Below are positions 17,669-27,814 of a DNA stretch of 64,000 bases, one piece after another. The notes under the pieces are model-generated. The model was not told where the DNA came from. It searched no databases and saw nothing but the letters and a program-made list of their open reading frames with translations. The DNA is taken from contig NZ_CP018016.1 in assembly GCF_000280495.2 (NCBI RefSeq), forward strand, positions 4,154,001-4,218,000. The letters run 5' to 3'. A program made the position numbers and the translations under genes. The stretch comes from Kosakonia radicincitans DSM 16656 (GTDB taxonomy: Bacteria; Pseudomonadota; Gammaproteobacteria; Enterobacterales; Enterobacteriaceae). Position 1 is the first letter of the stretch; the number at the start of each line of letters is the position of its first letter.

Positions 17669-18487
17669 TTATAAATCAACCACGCCGCGCGCTGCCGCGT
17701 CATCCCGCCACTCCAGCAGTAAAGCGTAATCCTCGCGTGTGACAGCGGCAAAACCGCCAATCAATGCCGCCGCACAAACGTGCTGATACTGTGCATCGCT
17801 GACCAGTTGCTGTAATGATTCCCGCAGCAGCGCCAGACTGGCGGCGGAGGTTGAAGCGGAGGTGATAAGCGGTAGCCCGGGTGTCAACGGGCTTTGACCG
17901 ATAATCGTCAGCCCTTCAAGTAAGTCCGGTTGATGGCGCTGCAGCAGCGCCCAGGTGACACAGTCGATGGCGGCGATATCCGCACGATCTTGTTGCAACG
18001 CCACCAGCGATTGCCGGTGGCTACCGCTAAACTCCACCGTGGCAAAAAAACGTTCCCCGCCGGAGAGCGCTGCGACCATTTTCCGCAGGGCGTTATAGCC
18101 CGATTGTGATTCGATGGCGTTGCAGACGGCGCGCTGACCGCGAAAATCCCCCAGCGTTTTCCCGCTCTCTTCTTCACGCGTCACCAGGAAACTGCGGTAG
18201 CCGATGCCTTCGCAGCCCGGTGCCTGATAGTGAAAACAGCCCACGGTTTGCACTTTATCAAGCTGCGTGACCAGCGGATAACCGCAGGTCTGGCTTAACA
18301 GCAGCGCATCTTCCTGCCAGTGCGTTAACAGATCCGGCGGCGGCCAGACATGCGTGGCCATGATACCGCGAGCGGCGAACAGTTCTTTCAGCACACCGCC
18401 CAGCGCCACGGTATCTGCGCGGTGCAGATCGTACATGGGCAAGGAAAACAGGTTAGTCGTAGTGTTGCTTGCAGCCTGGGTGTGCAT
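17669..18487 (-). CDS. PhnD/SsuA/transferrin-type substrate-binding protein without signal peptide
   Basis: A 272-aa protein of the phosphonate-binding PhnD-like fold: LFSLPMYDL at the start, LLSQTCGYPLVTQL, FRGQRAVCNAIESQSGYNAL and AIDCVTWALLQRHQP are typical of this group. There is no signal peptide or lipobox, so it may be cytoplasmic; this is odd for a transport binding protein. Its start overlaps the end of the desaturase gene by 35 bp, implying translational coupling and a shared task. No permease or ATPase genes are nearby. The ligand is unknown. Confidence 0.75.
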   Translation of the reverse strand: MHTQAASNTTTNLFSLPMYDLHRADTVALGGVLKELFAARGIMATHVWPPPDLLTHWQEDALLLSQTCGYPLVTQLDKVQTVGCFHYQAPGCEGIGYRSFLVTREEESGKTLGDFRGQRAVCNAIESQSGYNALRKMVAALSGGERFFATVEFSGSHRQSLVALQQDRADIAAIDCVTWALLQRHQPDLLEGLTIIGQSPLTPGLPLITSASTSAASLALLRESLQQLVSDAQYQHVCAAALIGGFAAVTREDYALLLEWRDDAAARGVVDL

Positions 18488-19418
18488 TCACGTCCACCGA
18501 TGTAAACAAAAAGCGTCGTAACCATTCACTATAGCCCCGAACCAGAAATCCGCGATTACGTTGGCGGTACGCCTGCCGATCACGCAGGTAGAGCGTGCGC
18601 AATCCATACCAGGGCACACTGGGCAGATCGTGGTGGATGGAATGGTAGTTGAGGTTCAGAAACAGAATACGCCACGGCAGCGCCGCTTCATTAATCACCG
18701 AGCGCGCCAGCGGATCGTCTGCCGCCTGATGTTCGAGAAAGGAGCGGATTTTGGTCACCGCCAGCGCCGGATAACTAACCGCCAGCACAAACCACAGCGG
18801 TGAAAAATCGCAATGCGCCATCCACATAAACAGCGCCGCAAGCAGTACACCGTGCACCAGCCACATGACGATCGCTTTCCTTTGCCGCTGATAAAATGCG
18901 GTCATCATGACTGCCAGCAGTTGCCCGATATCGAGCAGCGGTGCCAGTAGCAATCGCCCGGGGAACGTGTTGCGCAGACGAATGATGTCGCGCTGCACGC
19001 GCGAGAAACGCTGCCAGCGCTGAGGGGCAAAATAATAAGATTCAGGATCCGCGTGCGGCAGTGTCAGCTCCGGCGTGTTGTGGTGCGCGAGATGGGAATC
19101 ACGGTAAAGGCCGTACGGATACCAGACCGCCAGCGGCAGCAGGCCCAGCAGTTGGTTAAACCACGGCCAGCGCGTTGGATGACCGTGAATTAATTCATGC
19201 TGCACAGAGAGATACCAGCAGGTAAACACAATCAGCAGCAACGTTGCCGGCCACAGGCCTAAGCTTTGCCAGTTCGCCAGCGTGGCGAACCAGCCGCTAT
19301 ACACGGCGATAATTACCGTCCAGGTGGGAAGCTCATAGCGCCACAGCCAGCTGCGGGCGCGCTGTTGGATAAAATGACGTTGTTCTTCATGTAAATAGAC
19401 CGCACGACGTTTTGCCAT
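18453..19418 (-). CDS. Membrane fatty acid desaturase family protein
   Basis: A 321-aa inner-membrane di-iron desaturase/hydroxylase. The three histidine boxes are HELIHG (HxxxH), HLAHH (HxxHH) and NYHSIHHDLP (HxxHH), separated by hydrophobic segments in the usual spacing. Such enzymes desaturate or hydroxylate acyl chains or other lipids; the substrate cannot be read from sequence. It is the first gene of a two-gene unit with the PhnD-like protein. Confidence 0.88.
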   Translation of the reverse strand: MAKRRAVYLHEEQRHFIQQRARSWLWRYELPTWTVIIAVYSGWFATLANWQSLGLWPATLLLIVFTCWYLSVQHELIHGHPTRWPWFNQLLGLLPLAVWYPYGLYRDSHLAHHNTPELTLPHADPESYYFAPQRWQRFSRVQRDIIRLRNTFPGRLLLAPLLDIGQLLAVMMTAFYQRQRKAIVMWLVHGVLLAALFMWMAHCDFSPLWFVLAVSYPALAVTKIRSFLEHQAADDPLARSVINEAALPWRILFLNLNYHSIHHDLPSVPWYGLRTLYLRDRQAYRQRNRGFLVRGYSEWLRRFLFTSVDVNAHPGCKQHYD

Positions 19419-19484
19419 TCACTCATACACTCTCTGCGCTTATTCGCGTCACGATGTGAGGGAACGGCAGAAATCACAACCAAC

Positions 19485-19718
19485 TTAAATGGCGTAACTA
19501 TTGCTGAAAATGGCAAAACGCCGGGCGGCGCGGCGCAGGCCACTTTGCCGCGCGGATCCAGAATGTTGCTGCGCCACGTCATAACGCACGCCTTCGCGAT
19601 GAAGGAGGCGCATATTTTTGACCACCGTCGCCAGCGTCCGAAAGAACATGGCGGCCATTTCCGGCACCGCGCCATCAATAAAGGTCTGCCGATCGTCGGG
19701 ATAGTAATAGAGGTCGTT
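19485..19718 (-). other. Possible gene remnant downstream of the SDR/NTF2-like operon
   Basis: A minus-strand open stretch of about 77 codons without a convincing start. It reads NDLYYYPDDRQTFIDGAVPE, MAAMFFRTLATVVKN and further coding-like residues, then a stop at 19485. A frame change just upstream (an ATG in another frame at the same place) suggests a decayed or frameshifted third gene of the operon. I do not recognise the family, and it may be chance. Confidence 0.25.
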
Positions 19719-19734
19719 TCATTGTTTTTGCCAC

Positions 19735-20184
19735 TCAGGGCTGGTTGATAAACACATGGATGCTGGCGATACGGCCATCACGAACGGTGAAAATGTCTTC
19801 GCCGTGTACCAGCCCGGAGTCGTTCTGCGGGCCATAGCTCCAGGTCACGCGGCCCAGCCCATGATTCCAGGTCACGGGCGCCGGATGGAAGACAAAGCCC
19901 GGATGTTCGCGCTGGACGCGGGCAATTAACGCCACAACCTGCGGATAGCCGGTGGCGATGTCGGCGTAATCGGCAACATAAAAGTCCCCGGTATAAACCT
20001 CGCCAAAGCTACTGATACGCGGCTGCGGATCGTTCCAGATGACAAAGTGTTTATCGATCAGGTGCTGAGCGATTTGCAGTTCAGGTGATGTCATCTCTTT
20101 ATGCTCCATTGTCTGTGCGCGAACCTGCGGCAGCGCCATCGACGCTGCCGGCACCAGCCCGCGAAAAGTGAGGGCGTTGACCAT
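19735..20184 (-). CDS. SnoaL/NTF2-like family protein
   Basis: A 149-aa protein whose residues 30-149 form a SnoaL/NTF2-like cone: IAQHLIDKHFVIWNDPQP, FYVADYADIATGYPQV, WSYGPQNDSGLVHGEDIF and DGRIASIHVFI. The family includes cyclase-like enzymes and ligand-binding proteins. The full-length start shares one base with the stop of the SDR gene (TGATG), implying coupling, but its first 30 residues are atypical; the ATG at 20094, preceded by GGAG, may be the true start. It probably acts with the SDR on the same unknown substrate. Confidence 0.8.
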   Translation of the reverse strand: MVNALTFRGLVPAASMALPQVRAQTMEHKEMTSPELQIAQHLIDKHFVIWNDPQPRISSFGEVYTGDFYVADYADIATGYPQVVALIARVQREHPGFVFHPAPVTWNHGLGRVTWSYGPQNDSGLVHGEDIFTVRDGRIASIHVFINQP

Positions 20185-20933
20185 CAGATTTGCGCCATGC
20201 CGCCATCAACAAACAGCTCTACGCCATTGATAAAGCTGGAGGCATCCGACGCCAGGAAAGCCACCACTTTGCCGACCTCTTCCGGTTCGCCAAGACGGCC
20301 CAGCGGTACTTGCGCGGCCAGTGCGTCAAACAATCCCTGACGGTGTTCATCCGGGACTAAATCGCCAAGCCCCGGTGTGCGGATGGGGCCAGGGCTGACC
20401 ACGTTGACGCGGATACCGCGGCCTTGCAGATCCAGCGACCACGAGCGGGCAAAGTTACGCACGGCGGCTTTACTGGCGCTGTAGACGCTGAAGTTGGCTG
20501 TCCCTTTGATCGACACGGTGGAGCCGGTCAATACAACCGATGCGCCATTCACCAGCAACGGCAGCGCTTTCTGTACGGTAAACAGCACGCCGCGTACGTT
20601 GGTGGCAAAAATGCGGTCGAAATGCTCTTCGGTAATCGACCCCAGCGGCAACATATCGCCGCCCCCGGCATTGGCGTGGAGGATGTCCAGTCGCCCGGCG
20701 CTTTTAGCGATTTGCGCATACACCGCGTCGAGATCCGCCGGAACTGACGCATCGGCACGGATGCCGGTTACGCTGGCACCGACTTCAGCGACAGCGGCAT
20801 CCAGCTCTTTCTGTCGACGACCGGTAATAAAGACACGTGCGCCCTGGGCTACCAGTTCTTTTGCCGTAGCCAGACCGATACCGCTGGTACCGCCAGTGAC
20901 AAGGGCAATTTTTCCGCTCAGTTGTTTCGTCAT
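20184..20933 (-). CDS. Short-chain dehydrogenase/reductase (classical SDR)
   Basis: A 249-aa Rossmann-fold oxidoreductase with cofactor motif TGGTSGIG, the NAG stretch (ILHANAGGG), catalytic Ser in [15 protein letters not shown] (Tyr and Lys of the active site) and the C-terminal [12 protein letters not shown]. The start was set at ATG 20933 because GAGGA precedes it at good spacing; an upstream TTG extends the frame by five codons. The residues after the first glycine motif favour NADP(H) (GRRQKEL). It is divergent from the LysR regulator at 21099, its likely controller. Confidence 0.92.
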   Translation of the reverse strand: MTKQLSGKIALVTGGTSGIGLATAKELVAQGARVFITGRRQKELDAAVAEVGASVTGIRADASVPADLDAVYAQIAKSAGRLDILHANAGGGDMLPLGSITEEHFDRIFATNVRGVLFTVQKALPLLVNGASVVLTGSTVSIKGTANFSVYSASKAAVRNFARSWSLDLQGRGIRVNVVSPGPIRTPGLGDLVPDEHRQGLFDALAAQVPLGRLGEPEEVGKVVAFLASDASSFINGVELFVDGGMAQI

Positions 20934-21098
20934 TTTTCTGTTCCTCAATTTAGGTTTTAGGGTTTACCGGCGGTCAGCCGGGCTGACGTCTTCGGTATAG
21001 CTGCACTGTAGCGCTGGCGTTTTTATTGAAAAATACCGAAAAATGAAAATGACTATTCACCGTGGTGTATAATCAATTTTCGCCAGTAAGGGGGACGT

Positions 21099-22004
21099 AT
21101 GGATCAGTTGCAGGCAATACGGGCTTTTGCCCGCGTGGTGGAAGCCGGAAATTTTACCCGGGCGGCAGATTCACTGGAGATGCCTAACGCCACGCTAAGT
21201 AAACTGGTGCAGGAGCTGGAAGCGCACCTCGGCGTGCGGTTGTTGCAGCGTACCACTCGCCGCGTGACGGTGACGCCGGAAGGACGCGACTATTACGACA
21301 AAACCGCGCGCATTTTGCGCGATCTGGAAGATATCGATACCTCCTTTAACAGCGTGCGCAGCCATCCGCGTGGTCAGTTGCGTATTGACGTCGGCGGCTC
21401 CACGGCGCGCGATGTGCTGATCCCGGCGCTGCCGGAGTTTCTGGCGCGCTACCCGGATATTCGTATCGATCTCGGCGTTTCTGACCGCCCGGTGGATCTG
21501 ATCAGCGACAATGTGGACTGCGTGATCCGTGGCGGCCCGCTGGATAACTCCTCACTGATCGCCCGCCAGATTGGCGCTGCAACACTGCTGACCTGCGCCA
21601 CGCCCGCGTATCTGAAAGCCTTTGGCACGCCCGCCTACCCGGACGAGCTGAAAAATGGCCACCGGCTGGTGAGTTATCTGTCGCCGCAAACCGGCAGAGC
21701 CTTCCCCTTACGTTTTGAGCGCGACGGCGAAAAGTGTGAAATCAAGGTCGATCACCGCATCGGCGTAAACGAGAGTAACGCCCATCTGGCCGCCGGCCTG
21801 GCCGGGCTGGGGATTATTCAGACCTTCAGTTATGCGCTGGAAAGCGCGCTGAAGAGCGGCGCGCTGGTGGAAATTTTGCGCCCGTGGCGTCCCGCGCCCT
21901 ACCCTTTCCATGTGGTCTATCCGCAAAACCGCCATGTTACACATCGCCTGCGGGTTTTTATTGACTGGCTGCTGGAGAGTTTCCCGAAAAATGTTAACCG
22001 CTAA
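21099..22004 (+). CDS. LysR family transcriptional regulator (divergent from SDR operon)
   Basis: A 301-aa LysR regulator of the broad CrgA/DmlR-like group. The winged helix reads LQAIRAFARVVEAGNFTRAA, then LSKLVQELEAHLGVRLLQRT. The effector domain begins around residue 90 (GQLRIDVGGSTARDVLIPAL) and includes IRGGPLDNSSLIARQIG. The 165-bp region shared with the SDR gene start is the expected regulatory site. Such regulators often activate the neighbouring oxidoreductase in response to a small carbonyl compound. Confidence 0.9.
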   Translation: MDQLQAIRAFARVVEAGNFTRAADSLEMPNATLSKLVQELEAHLGVRLLQRTTRRVTVTPEGRDYYDKTARILRDLEDIDTSFNSVRSHPRGQLRIDVGGSTARDVLIPALPEFLARYPDIRIDLGVSDRPVDLISDNVDCVIRGGPLDNSSLIARQIGAATLLTCATPAYLKAFGTPAYPDELKNGHRLVSYLSPQTGRAFPLRFERDGEKCEIKVDHRIGVNESNAHLAAGLAGLGIIQTFSYALESALKSGALVEILRPWRPAPYPFHVVYPQNRHVTHRLRVFIDWLLESFPKNVNR

Positions 22005-22426
22005 TGTCGGCATATTATTTTCGTGACTCAACGAATAACAACGTTAATAATGAAGAGAATTTGAAAACATTATGAATTAACAATGATGATTTGCTTTTAT
22101 TATTTACCCACTTCGCATACCAATTCTAAGAGTATATTTATAAATCCTTGATTATAAATAACATTTAAATTTGTAAATTTTGAATAGCTATTATCATTGA
22201 TAATGAATTTCATTTCTATTAACGTCATTCGCGCATGATGAGGATTCTCTGGCGAATAACGTTTTCCCCATCGTGCAAATAATCCCTCTCGTTTTTACTC
22301 ATTTATTGACGCAGATAACCGCCGCAGTCCGGGCATGTATTCTCTTTTTTATGCCACGGCTCAGGGAGGCGTCACGACGCCCGAAAAAAGCGAGAACCGT
22401 ACACATAAAAATACAGGGAATATGGC
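22005..22426. other. AT-rich promoter region of the FepA-like gene
   Basis: A 422-bp non-coding region. Its middle carries a Fur-box-like palindromic stretch (22188-22217). No terminator with a clear T tract is evident after the LysR gene, and no small gene is evident. Confidence 0.5.
22188..22217. promoter_or_regulatory. Fur-box-like sequence
   Basis: The segment around GATAATGAATTTCATTTCT matches the 19-bp Fur consensus in 13 positions, and it is preceded by ATTATCATTGATAAT, giving overlapping Fur-like hexamers. It lies about 210 bp before the receptor start, consistent with iron-repressed expression. Confidence 0.6.
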
Positions 22427-24685
22427 ATGAAACACGCTTCACATTATCCACTGGCCATGCTGATTCACGTGGCACTGTGGGGTCTGACGCTTCCGGTACA
22501 GGCCGCTGACACCAGTAATACTTCTGACCAAACCGCGACGGACACAACCAAAACGCAGGAAGATACGCTGGTGGTAACCGCCGCCAAACAGACGTTGCAG
22601 GCTTCCGGCGTATCCACCATTACCGCCGAACAAATCCGCAAACACCCGCCCGCTCGCGATGTCTCGGAACTGATCCGCACGCAGCCTGGCGTCAACCTGA
22701 CCGGCAACTCCACCAGCGGTCAGCGCGGAAATAATCGCCAGATCGACATCCGGGGTATGGGGCCGGAAAACACGCTGATTCTGGTGGATGGCAAACCGGT
22801 GACCAGCCGTAACTCGGTGCGCTATGGCTGGCGTGGCGATCGCGATAGCCGTGGCGACAGCAACTGGGTACCGGCGGAAATGATCGATCATATCGATGTG
22901 ATCCGTGGCCCGGCCGCCGCGCGCTACGGCAACGGCGCGATGGGCGGCGTAGTGAATATCATCACCAAACCCACTACCGGTGAATGGCACGGTTCATGGA
23001 ACACTTATCTGAATGCGCCGCAGCACCGCAAAGAAGGTTCGACGAAACGCACCAACTTCAGCCTGAACGGCCCGCTTTCCGATACCGTCAGCTTTAACCT
23101 GTGGGGCAACCTGAGCAAAACCCAGGCCGACGCACAGGACATCAACTCCGGCCACGAAGCCGCACGCACCGGTACCTACGCCGGTTCTTATCCGGCAGGC
23201 CGTGAAGGGGTGATCAATAAAGATATTCACGGCAAAGTGCGCTGGGAATTCGCCCCGATGCAGGCACTGGAGTTTGAGTCCGGCTACAGCCGTCAGGGCA
23301 ACCTGTACGCAGGCGATACGCAGAACACCAACACCAGCACGCTGGTGAAAAGTATGTATGGCAAAGAGACCAACCGTCTTTACCGCCAGAACTGGGGCGT
23401 GACCTGGACCGGCGGCTGGGACAATGGCGTAACAACCAACACCTACGCGCAGTATGAACGCACCCGCAACTCCCGGCTCGGCGAAGGACTGGCTGGCGGC
23501 ACGGAAGGGATCTTCTCCAGCGATAAGTTCTTCGATATTGATCTTTCCGATGTACTGCTACACAGCGAGGTCAACATTCCATTTACGCTGGGCGTCGATC
23601 AGAACCTGACTATCGGCACCGAGTGGAACCAGCAGCGCATGAAAGATGGCGTTTCGACAACCCAGTCGCTCTCTTACGGATCGATTGATGGCGTCAGCAG
23701 CACCAATCGCAGTCCATATTCCAGCGCGGAGATCTTCTCGCTGTTTACCGAAGATAATATCGCCCTTACCGACAGCACCATGCTGACACCGGCGCTGCGC
23801 TTTGATCACCATTCGATTGTCGGCAACAACTGGAGCCCGTCGCTGAACCTGTCGCAAGGGCTGGCGGAGGACTGGACGTTAAAACTGGGGATTGCGCGCG
23901 CCTATAAAGCGCCAAATCTTTATCAGCTCAACCCGAACTACATTCTCTACAGTAATGGCCAGGGATGCTATGCCAGTAGTTCAGCCTGTTATCTGATGGG
24001 TAACAGCGACCTGAAAGCCGAGACCAGCGTTAACAAAGAGATCGGCATCGAGTACAAACACAACGGCTTCCAGGGCGGCATCACTTACTTCCGCAATGAT
24101 TACCACAACAAGATCGAATCCGGTTATTCCGCCGTCGGTACCGCCAGCAATGGCACCACCAATATTTATCAGTGGGAAAACGTGCCGAAAGCGTTAGTGG
24201 AAGGGCTGGAAGGCACGCTGAATGTTCCGGTTAGCGAAAGCGTCAACTGGAGTAACAACATGACGTGGATGCTGCAAAGCAAGAACAAAACCACGGGCGA
24301 TCGTCTGTCGGTGATCCCGCAATTTACCCTGAACTCGACGCTGGCCTGGCAGGTACGCGATGATTTGTCGCTGCAAAGCACCTTTACCTGGTACGGACGG
24401 CAGAAACCCAAACGCTTCAACTATAAAGGTGAAGCGGTTTCCGGCAGTGAGTTGAATGAAGTCAGCCCTTACAGCGTGGTCGGTCTGAGCTCGACCTGGA
24501 CGGTGAACAAAAACCTGAGCCTGACCGGCGGCGTGGACAATATCTTTGATATCCGCCACTACCGCGCCGGTAATGCGCAAACCACCGGCAACAGCACCAC
24601 CGGTGCTTACCTGTACGGCGCAGGCGCAGAAACGTATAACGAATCCGGACGCACCTTTTATGTTAGCGTGAACACGCATTTCTGA
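22427..24685 (+). CDS. FepA-type TonB-dependent siderophore receptor
   Basis: A 752-aa outer-membrane receptor (E. coli FepA is of very similar length). Signal peptide of about 26 residues; TonB box region EDTLVVTAA near residue 45; plug domain with DVSELIRTQPGVNLTGNS, GPENTLILVDGKPV and ARYGNGAMGGVVNIIT; then the 22-stranded barrel ending in VSVNTHF. Family members take up catecholate siderophores such as enterobactin. No siderophore synthesis or esterase gene is adjacent, so it may be an extra receptor for foreign catecholates, or the resident FepA relocated. An upstream Fur-like box supports iron control. A terminator follows. Confidence 0.9.
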   Translation: MKHASHYPLAMLIHVALWGLTLPVQAADTSNTSDQTATDTTKTQEDTLVVTAAKQTLQASGVSTITAEQIRKHPPARDVSELIRTQPGVNLTGNSTSGQRGNNRQIDIRGMGPENTLILVDGKPVTSRNSVRYGWRGDRDSRGDSNWVPAEMIDHIDVIRGPAAARYGNGAMGGVVNIITKPTTGEWHGSWNTYLNAPQHRKEGSTKRTNFSLNGPLSDTVSFNLWGNLSKTQADAQDINSGHEAARTGTYAGSYPAGREGVINKDIHGKVRWEFAPMQALEFESGYSRQGNLYAGDTQNTNTSTLVKSMYGKETNRLYRQNWGVTWTGGWDNGVTTNTYAQYERTRNSRLGEGLAGGTEGIFSSDKFFDIDLSDVLLHSEVNIPFTLGVDQNLTIGTEWNQQRMKDGVSTTQSLSYGSIDGVSSTNRSPYSSAEIFSLFTEDNIALTDSTMLTPALRFDHHSIVGNNWSPSLNLSQGLAEDWTLKLGIARAYKAPNLYQLNPNYILYSNGQGCYASSSACYLMGNSDLKAETSVNKEIGIEYKHNGFQGGITYFRNDYHNKIESGYSAVGTASNGTTNIYQWENVPKALVEGLEGTLNVPVSESVNWSNNMTWMLQSKNKTTGDRLSVIPQFTLNSTLAWQVRDDLSLQSTFTWYGRQKPKRFNYKGEAVSGSELNEVSPYSVVGLSSTWTVNKNLSLTGGVDNIFDIRHYRAGNAQTTGNSTTGAYLYGAGAETYNESGRTFYVSVNTHF

Positions 24686-24696
24686 TGTCATCATCC

Positions 24697-24728
24697 AAGC
24701 CGGAACAGGTTACTTTTCCGGCTTTTTT
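24697..24728 (+). terminator. Terminator after the siderophore receptor gene
   Basis: Stem AAGCCGGAA/TTCCGGCTT with an 8-10 nt loop and a run of T, 12 bp after the stop. Confidence 0.85.
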
Positions 24729-25351
24729 GTGCGCTAAATCCGCGCTGTTATATATGATGACAAAATCTTCATCGCTTCTGCATAATCCTTTCACGATGCG
24801 GGTTTATTATTAGCGCAGTTGAGTTCGGCGGGAATGGATCCAGCAGAAATCAACTGTGGTGTAATACCACTCCTTCATAAAAGTAGTACTCCATCCCCCC
24901 TTCCAAATCCCAACCGCAGCCATGCGGTGGAGGGGGGATTTCCCTTCACTGCGCTCTTTTATTAATGATTTCCTCGACTAACGACTTTATGCTCAGCAGC
25001 CCCTTTTTTCATACATATATTATCCATGCTTTCTTCATTTTAACTGACACATTATTTGTTATTGTCTCAGCGTTCTTTGTTGAGTGCAGAGGACATCATT
25101 CCTAATAAACTCTTCCCCCTTTCCCCCCGTTCAGGAAGGGGGCTTTTTTAAGGAGTGAGTCAAAAATAATATTACACCCCTCGCAGACAAACTTTTTGAT
25201 ATTAACATTCCAATAAAGTTCCTTGCGCGCATATTATTTTTACCTGCGTTGTATATCCATGCTTTCTCCATTCTTTCCCCATGATTAAATGCAATCCTGC
25301 ATTTCTATTTGCAGCCGTTCTCTTTGAAAATATCTCTTAGACGAAACTTTC
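24729..25351. other. Non-coding region with strong hairpins; possible structured RNA
   Basis: A 623-bp gap before the bamA paralogue with no convincing frame. Structured parts: a small stem GTGGT/ACCAC at about 24856-24870; a nested hairpin whose outer arms are ATCCCCCCT (24893-24901) and AGGGGGGAT (24931-24939) and whose inner arms are CCGCA/TGCGG; and a second C/G-rich hairpin at 25113-25149 followed by T6. Such a series ending in a terminator could be a small RNA gene or leader, but I recognise no known family. Confidence 0.35.
25113..25149 (+). terminator. Rho-independent terminator-like hairpin in intergenic region
   Basis: Arms CCCCCTTTCC and GGAAGGGGG (one bulged T) followed by CTTTTTT. 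It ends some transcript that starts upstream, although no coding gene lies between it and the previous terminator at 24728. Confidence 0.6.
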
Positions 25352-27775
25352 ATGCTTAAAAAATACAATATCATCGCCGGTTTATTGTTGTCTCCTTGCG
25401 CTTTGCATGCCGCCACCTCTTTGAAAATCAATGATATTCAGTTTGAAGGTTTGCAACGCGTTACCATTGGGGCAGCACTGCTCAGTATGCCGATCAAAGC
25501 GGGTGAAGATGTCACCAATGACGATATCAGCGAATCGGTACGTGCGCTGTACGCCAGCGGCAGTTTCGATAATGTGCAGATCCTGCGCGAAGGCGAAACA
25601 TTGCTGGTAAAGGTCAAAGAACGGCCAACAATCGCACAGATTAGCTTCGCAGGAAATAAAGCGATAAAAGATGATGTGCTCAAAGAGAACCTGCGTGCCA
25701 ATGGCATTCAGGAAGGTTCCGCGCTGGATCGCAATAACCTTTCGGAAATAGAAAAAGCGTTACAGGACTTTTATTACAGCGTAGGGAAATACAGCGCCCA
25801 GGTTCATTCCGTGGTAACGCCATTACCGCGCAATCGCGTTGATGTGAAATTTGTTTTTCAGGAAGGGCTTTCCGCTAAAATCGTCCAGATTAATATTATT
25901 GGCAACCATGTATTCAGCGAGCAGACCTTGCTGGATCAGTTGCAATTACGCGATCAAGTACCGTGGTGGAATGTGCTTGGCGATCAGAAATATCAAAAGC
26001 AAAAACTTGAAGCCGATATCGAGACTCTCCGCAGCTATTATCTCGATCGTGGGTTTGCACGTTTTGCGATTGATTCCAGCCAGGTCAGTATGACGCCGGA
26101 TAAAAAATCACTGTATATCACGTTGAATATTTCCGAGGGTGAGCGCTATCAGGTCGTCAGCACACTGGTGAACGGCGAGTTGGCGCAGCGCAATAAAGAG
26201 GTGGATGCACTGGCGCAAACACTGCAAGGGCAAACTTACAGCGCAGCGGGCATTACTCGCGTCGAAGAGGCGATCAAAAAACTGTACGGCAAGGATGGTT
26301 ATGCCTGGCCGCAGGTCAAAACCGTGCCGGAGATTGACGACAAAAACCATAGCGTCACATTGCGGATTAATGTCAATGCCGGGCGTCGCTACTCGGTACG
26401 CCAGATCCGGTTTTCCGGCCACGATACGTCCCGCGATTCGGTACTGCGTCGGGAAATGCGCCAGATGGAAGGCGCATGGCTGAATGATGAGAAAGTGCAA
26501 CAGGGGAAAGCGCGGCTGGAACGCACCGGCTATTTCGAAACCGTTGAGAGCCATATCACACCGGTTTCCGGCCAGCCGGATCAGGTGGATGTCGAATATA
26601 AAGTGAAGGAGCGTAATACCGGCTCTTTTAATGTCGGCCTCGGCTACGGTACGGATAGCGGTATCAGTTACCAGTTGGGCGTTTCGCAGGATAACTGGCT
26701 CGGCACCGGCAACACCGTCAGTTTTAACGGTACGCGCAGTAGTTACCAGTCTTATATTGAACTGGGCGTCACCGATCCTTATTTCACTGTTGATGGGGTA
26801 AGCCTCGGCGGCAAAATTTTCTATAACAGTTACGATGCCACTGATGCCGACACCGGTAGCTACAATCAGCAAAGTTATGGCCTCAGCGGGAATATGGGCT
26901 TCCCGGTCAGCGAAAATAATACCCTCAATCTCGGGCTGGATTATGTCCATAACCGGTTAACCAATATGGAACCGGAGCTCACCACGTGGAATTACCTTAA
27001 TTCACGCGGTATCTACCCTAAAGTGGTGAGCAAAGATGAAGACAGCAACGCGGAATATAGCGCCAATGACTTCTTTGCCTCGCTGGGCTGGAGCTATAAC
27101 TCGCTGGATCGCGGCTTTTTCCCCCGTTCCGGCAATAAAAGTAGCTTAACCGGCAAAATAACCATTCCGGGTTCCGATAACAGCTATTACAAAATCAGTT
27201 TCGACAGTGCGCAGTATCTGCCATTAAACAGCGACAAAAATTGGGTGTGGATGGAACGTCTGCGTGCAGGATATGCCGGCGGGTTGAATGGTAAAGAAGT
27301 GCCATTTTATGACAACTTCTACGCTGGCGGATCTTCGTCAGTTCGCGGCTTTTCCTCAAATACTATCGGGCCAAAATCAGCTTATTACCGCTGTAACGGA
27401 TCAGAAAGTAGCTATAGCGAATGCCCGCTGGAAAACTCAGATGATGCGGTGGGCGGAAATGCGATGGTGGTGCTGAACAGCGAATTTATCGTCCCGACGC
27501 CATTTGTCAGCGATAAATATGCCGACAGCTTGCGCACCTCATTATTCGTCGATGCCGGAACGGTCTGGAGTACCTCCTGGCATAACACGGCACAAACGCT
27601 GGCAGCGGGTCTGCCAGATTACAGCGATCCTTATGATATCCGTTTTTCCGCAGGTATCGCCTTGCAATGGATGTCGCCACTGGGACCGCTGGTCTTCTCT
27701 TATGCCCAGCCCTTTAAAAAATATGCGAACGATAAAGCCGAACAGTTCCAGTTTAATATTGGCAAGACCTGGTAA
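25352..27775 (+). CDS. BamA paralogue (Omp85 outer membrane assembly factor)
   Basis: An 807-aa Omp85 protein: signal peptide (about 20 residues, ending LHA), five POTRA domains (about 22-420, beginning [14 protein letters not shown]), and a 16-stranded barrel with the lid motif VRGFSS and the C-terminal FNIGKTW. Length and domain count match E. coli BamA (810 aa). The canonical bamA sits between rseP and skp; none of those genes is here, so this is a second, diverged copy. It is followed after 39 bp by a small gene of unknown function. A specialised role in assembling particular outer membrane proteins is an inference. Confidence 0.9.
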   Translation: MLKKYNIIAGLLLSPCALHAATSLKINDIQFEGLQRVTIGAALLSMPIKAGEDVTNDDISESVRALYASGSFDNVQILREGETLLVKVKERPTIAQISFAGNKAIKDDVLKENLRANGIQEGSALDRNNLSEIEKALQDFYYSVGKYSAQVHSVVTPLPRNRVDVKFVFQEGLSAKIVQINIIGNHVFSEQTLLDQLQLRDQVPWWNVLGDQKYQKQKLEADIETLRSYYLDRGFARFAIDSSQVSMTPDKKSLYITLNISEGERYQVVSTLVNGELAQRNKEVDALAQTLQGQTYSAAGITRVEEAIKKLYGKDGYAWPQVKTVPEIDDKNHSVTLRINVNAGRRYSVRQIRFSGHDTSRDSVLRREMRQMEGAWLNDEKVQQGKARLERTGYFETVESHITPVSGQPDQVDVEYKVKERNTGSFNVGLGYGTDSGISYQLGVSQDNWLGTGNTVSFNGTRSSYQSYIELGVTDPYFTVDGVSLGGKIFYNSYDATDADTGSYNQQSYGLSGNMGFPVSENNTLNLGLDYVHNRLTNMEPELTTWNYLNSRGIYPKVVSKDEDSNAEYSANDFFASLGWSYNSLDRGFFPRSGNKSSLTGKITIPGSDNSYYKISFDSAQYLPLNSDKNWVWMERLRAGYAGGLNGKEVPFYDNFYAGGSSSVRGFSSNTIGPKSAYYRCNGSESSYSECPLENSDDAVGGNAMVVLNSEFIVPTPFVSDKYADSLRTSLFVDAGTVWSTSWHNTAQTLAAGLPDYSDPYDIRFSAGIALQWMSPLGPLVFSYAQPFKKYANDKAEQFQFNIGKTW

Positions 27776-27814
27776 CGCGGCATACGCCATTACCTGACAG
27801 AATAAAAGGATGGT

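Noticed and set aside
22439..22990. 183-codon minus-strand frame in the FepA-like gene
   Set aside because: Antisense shadow of a strongly supported TonB-dependent receptor in a GC-rich gene.
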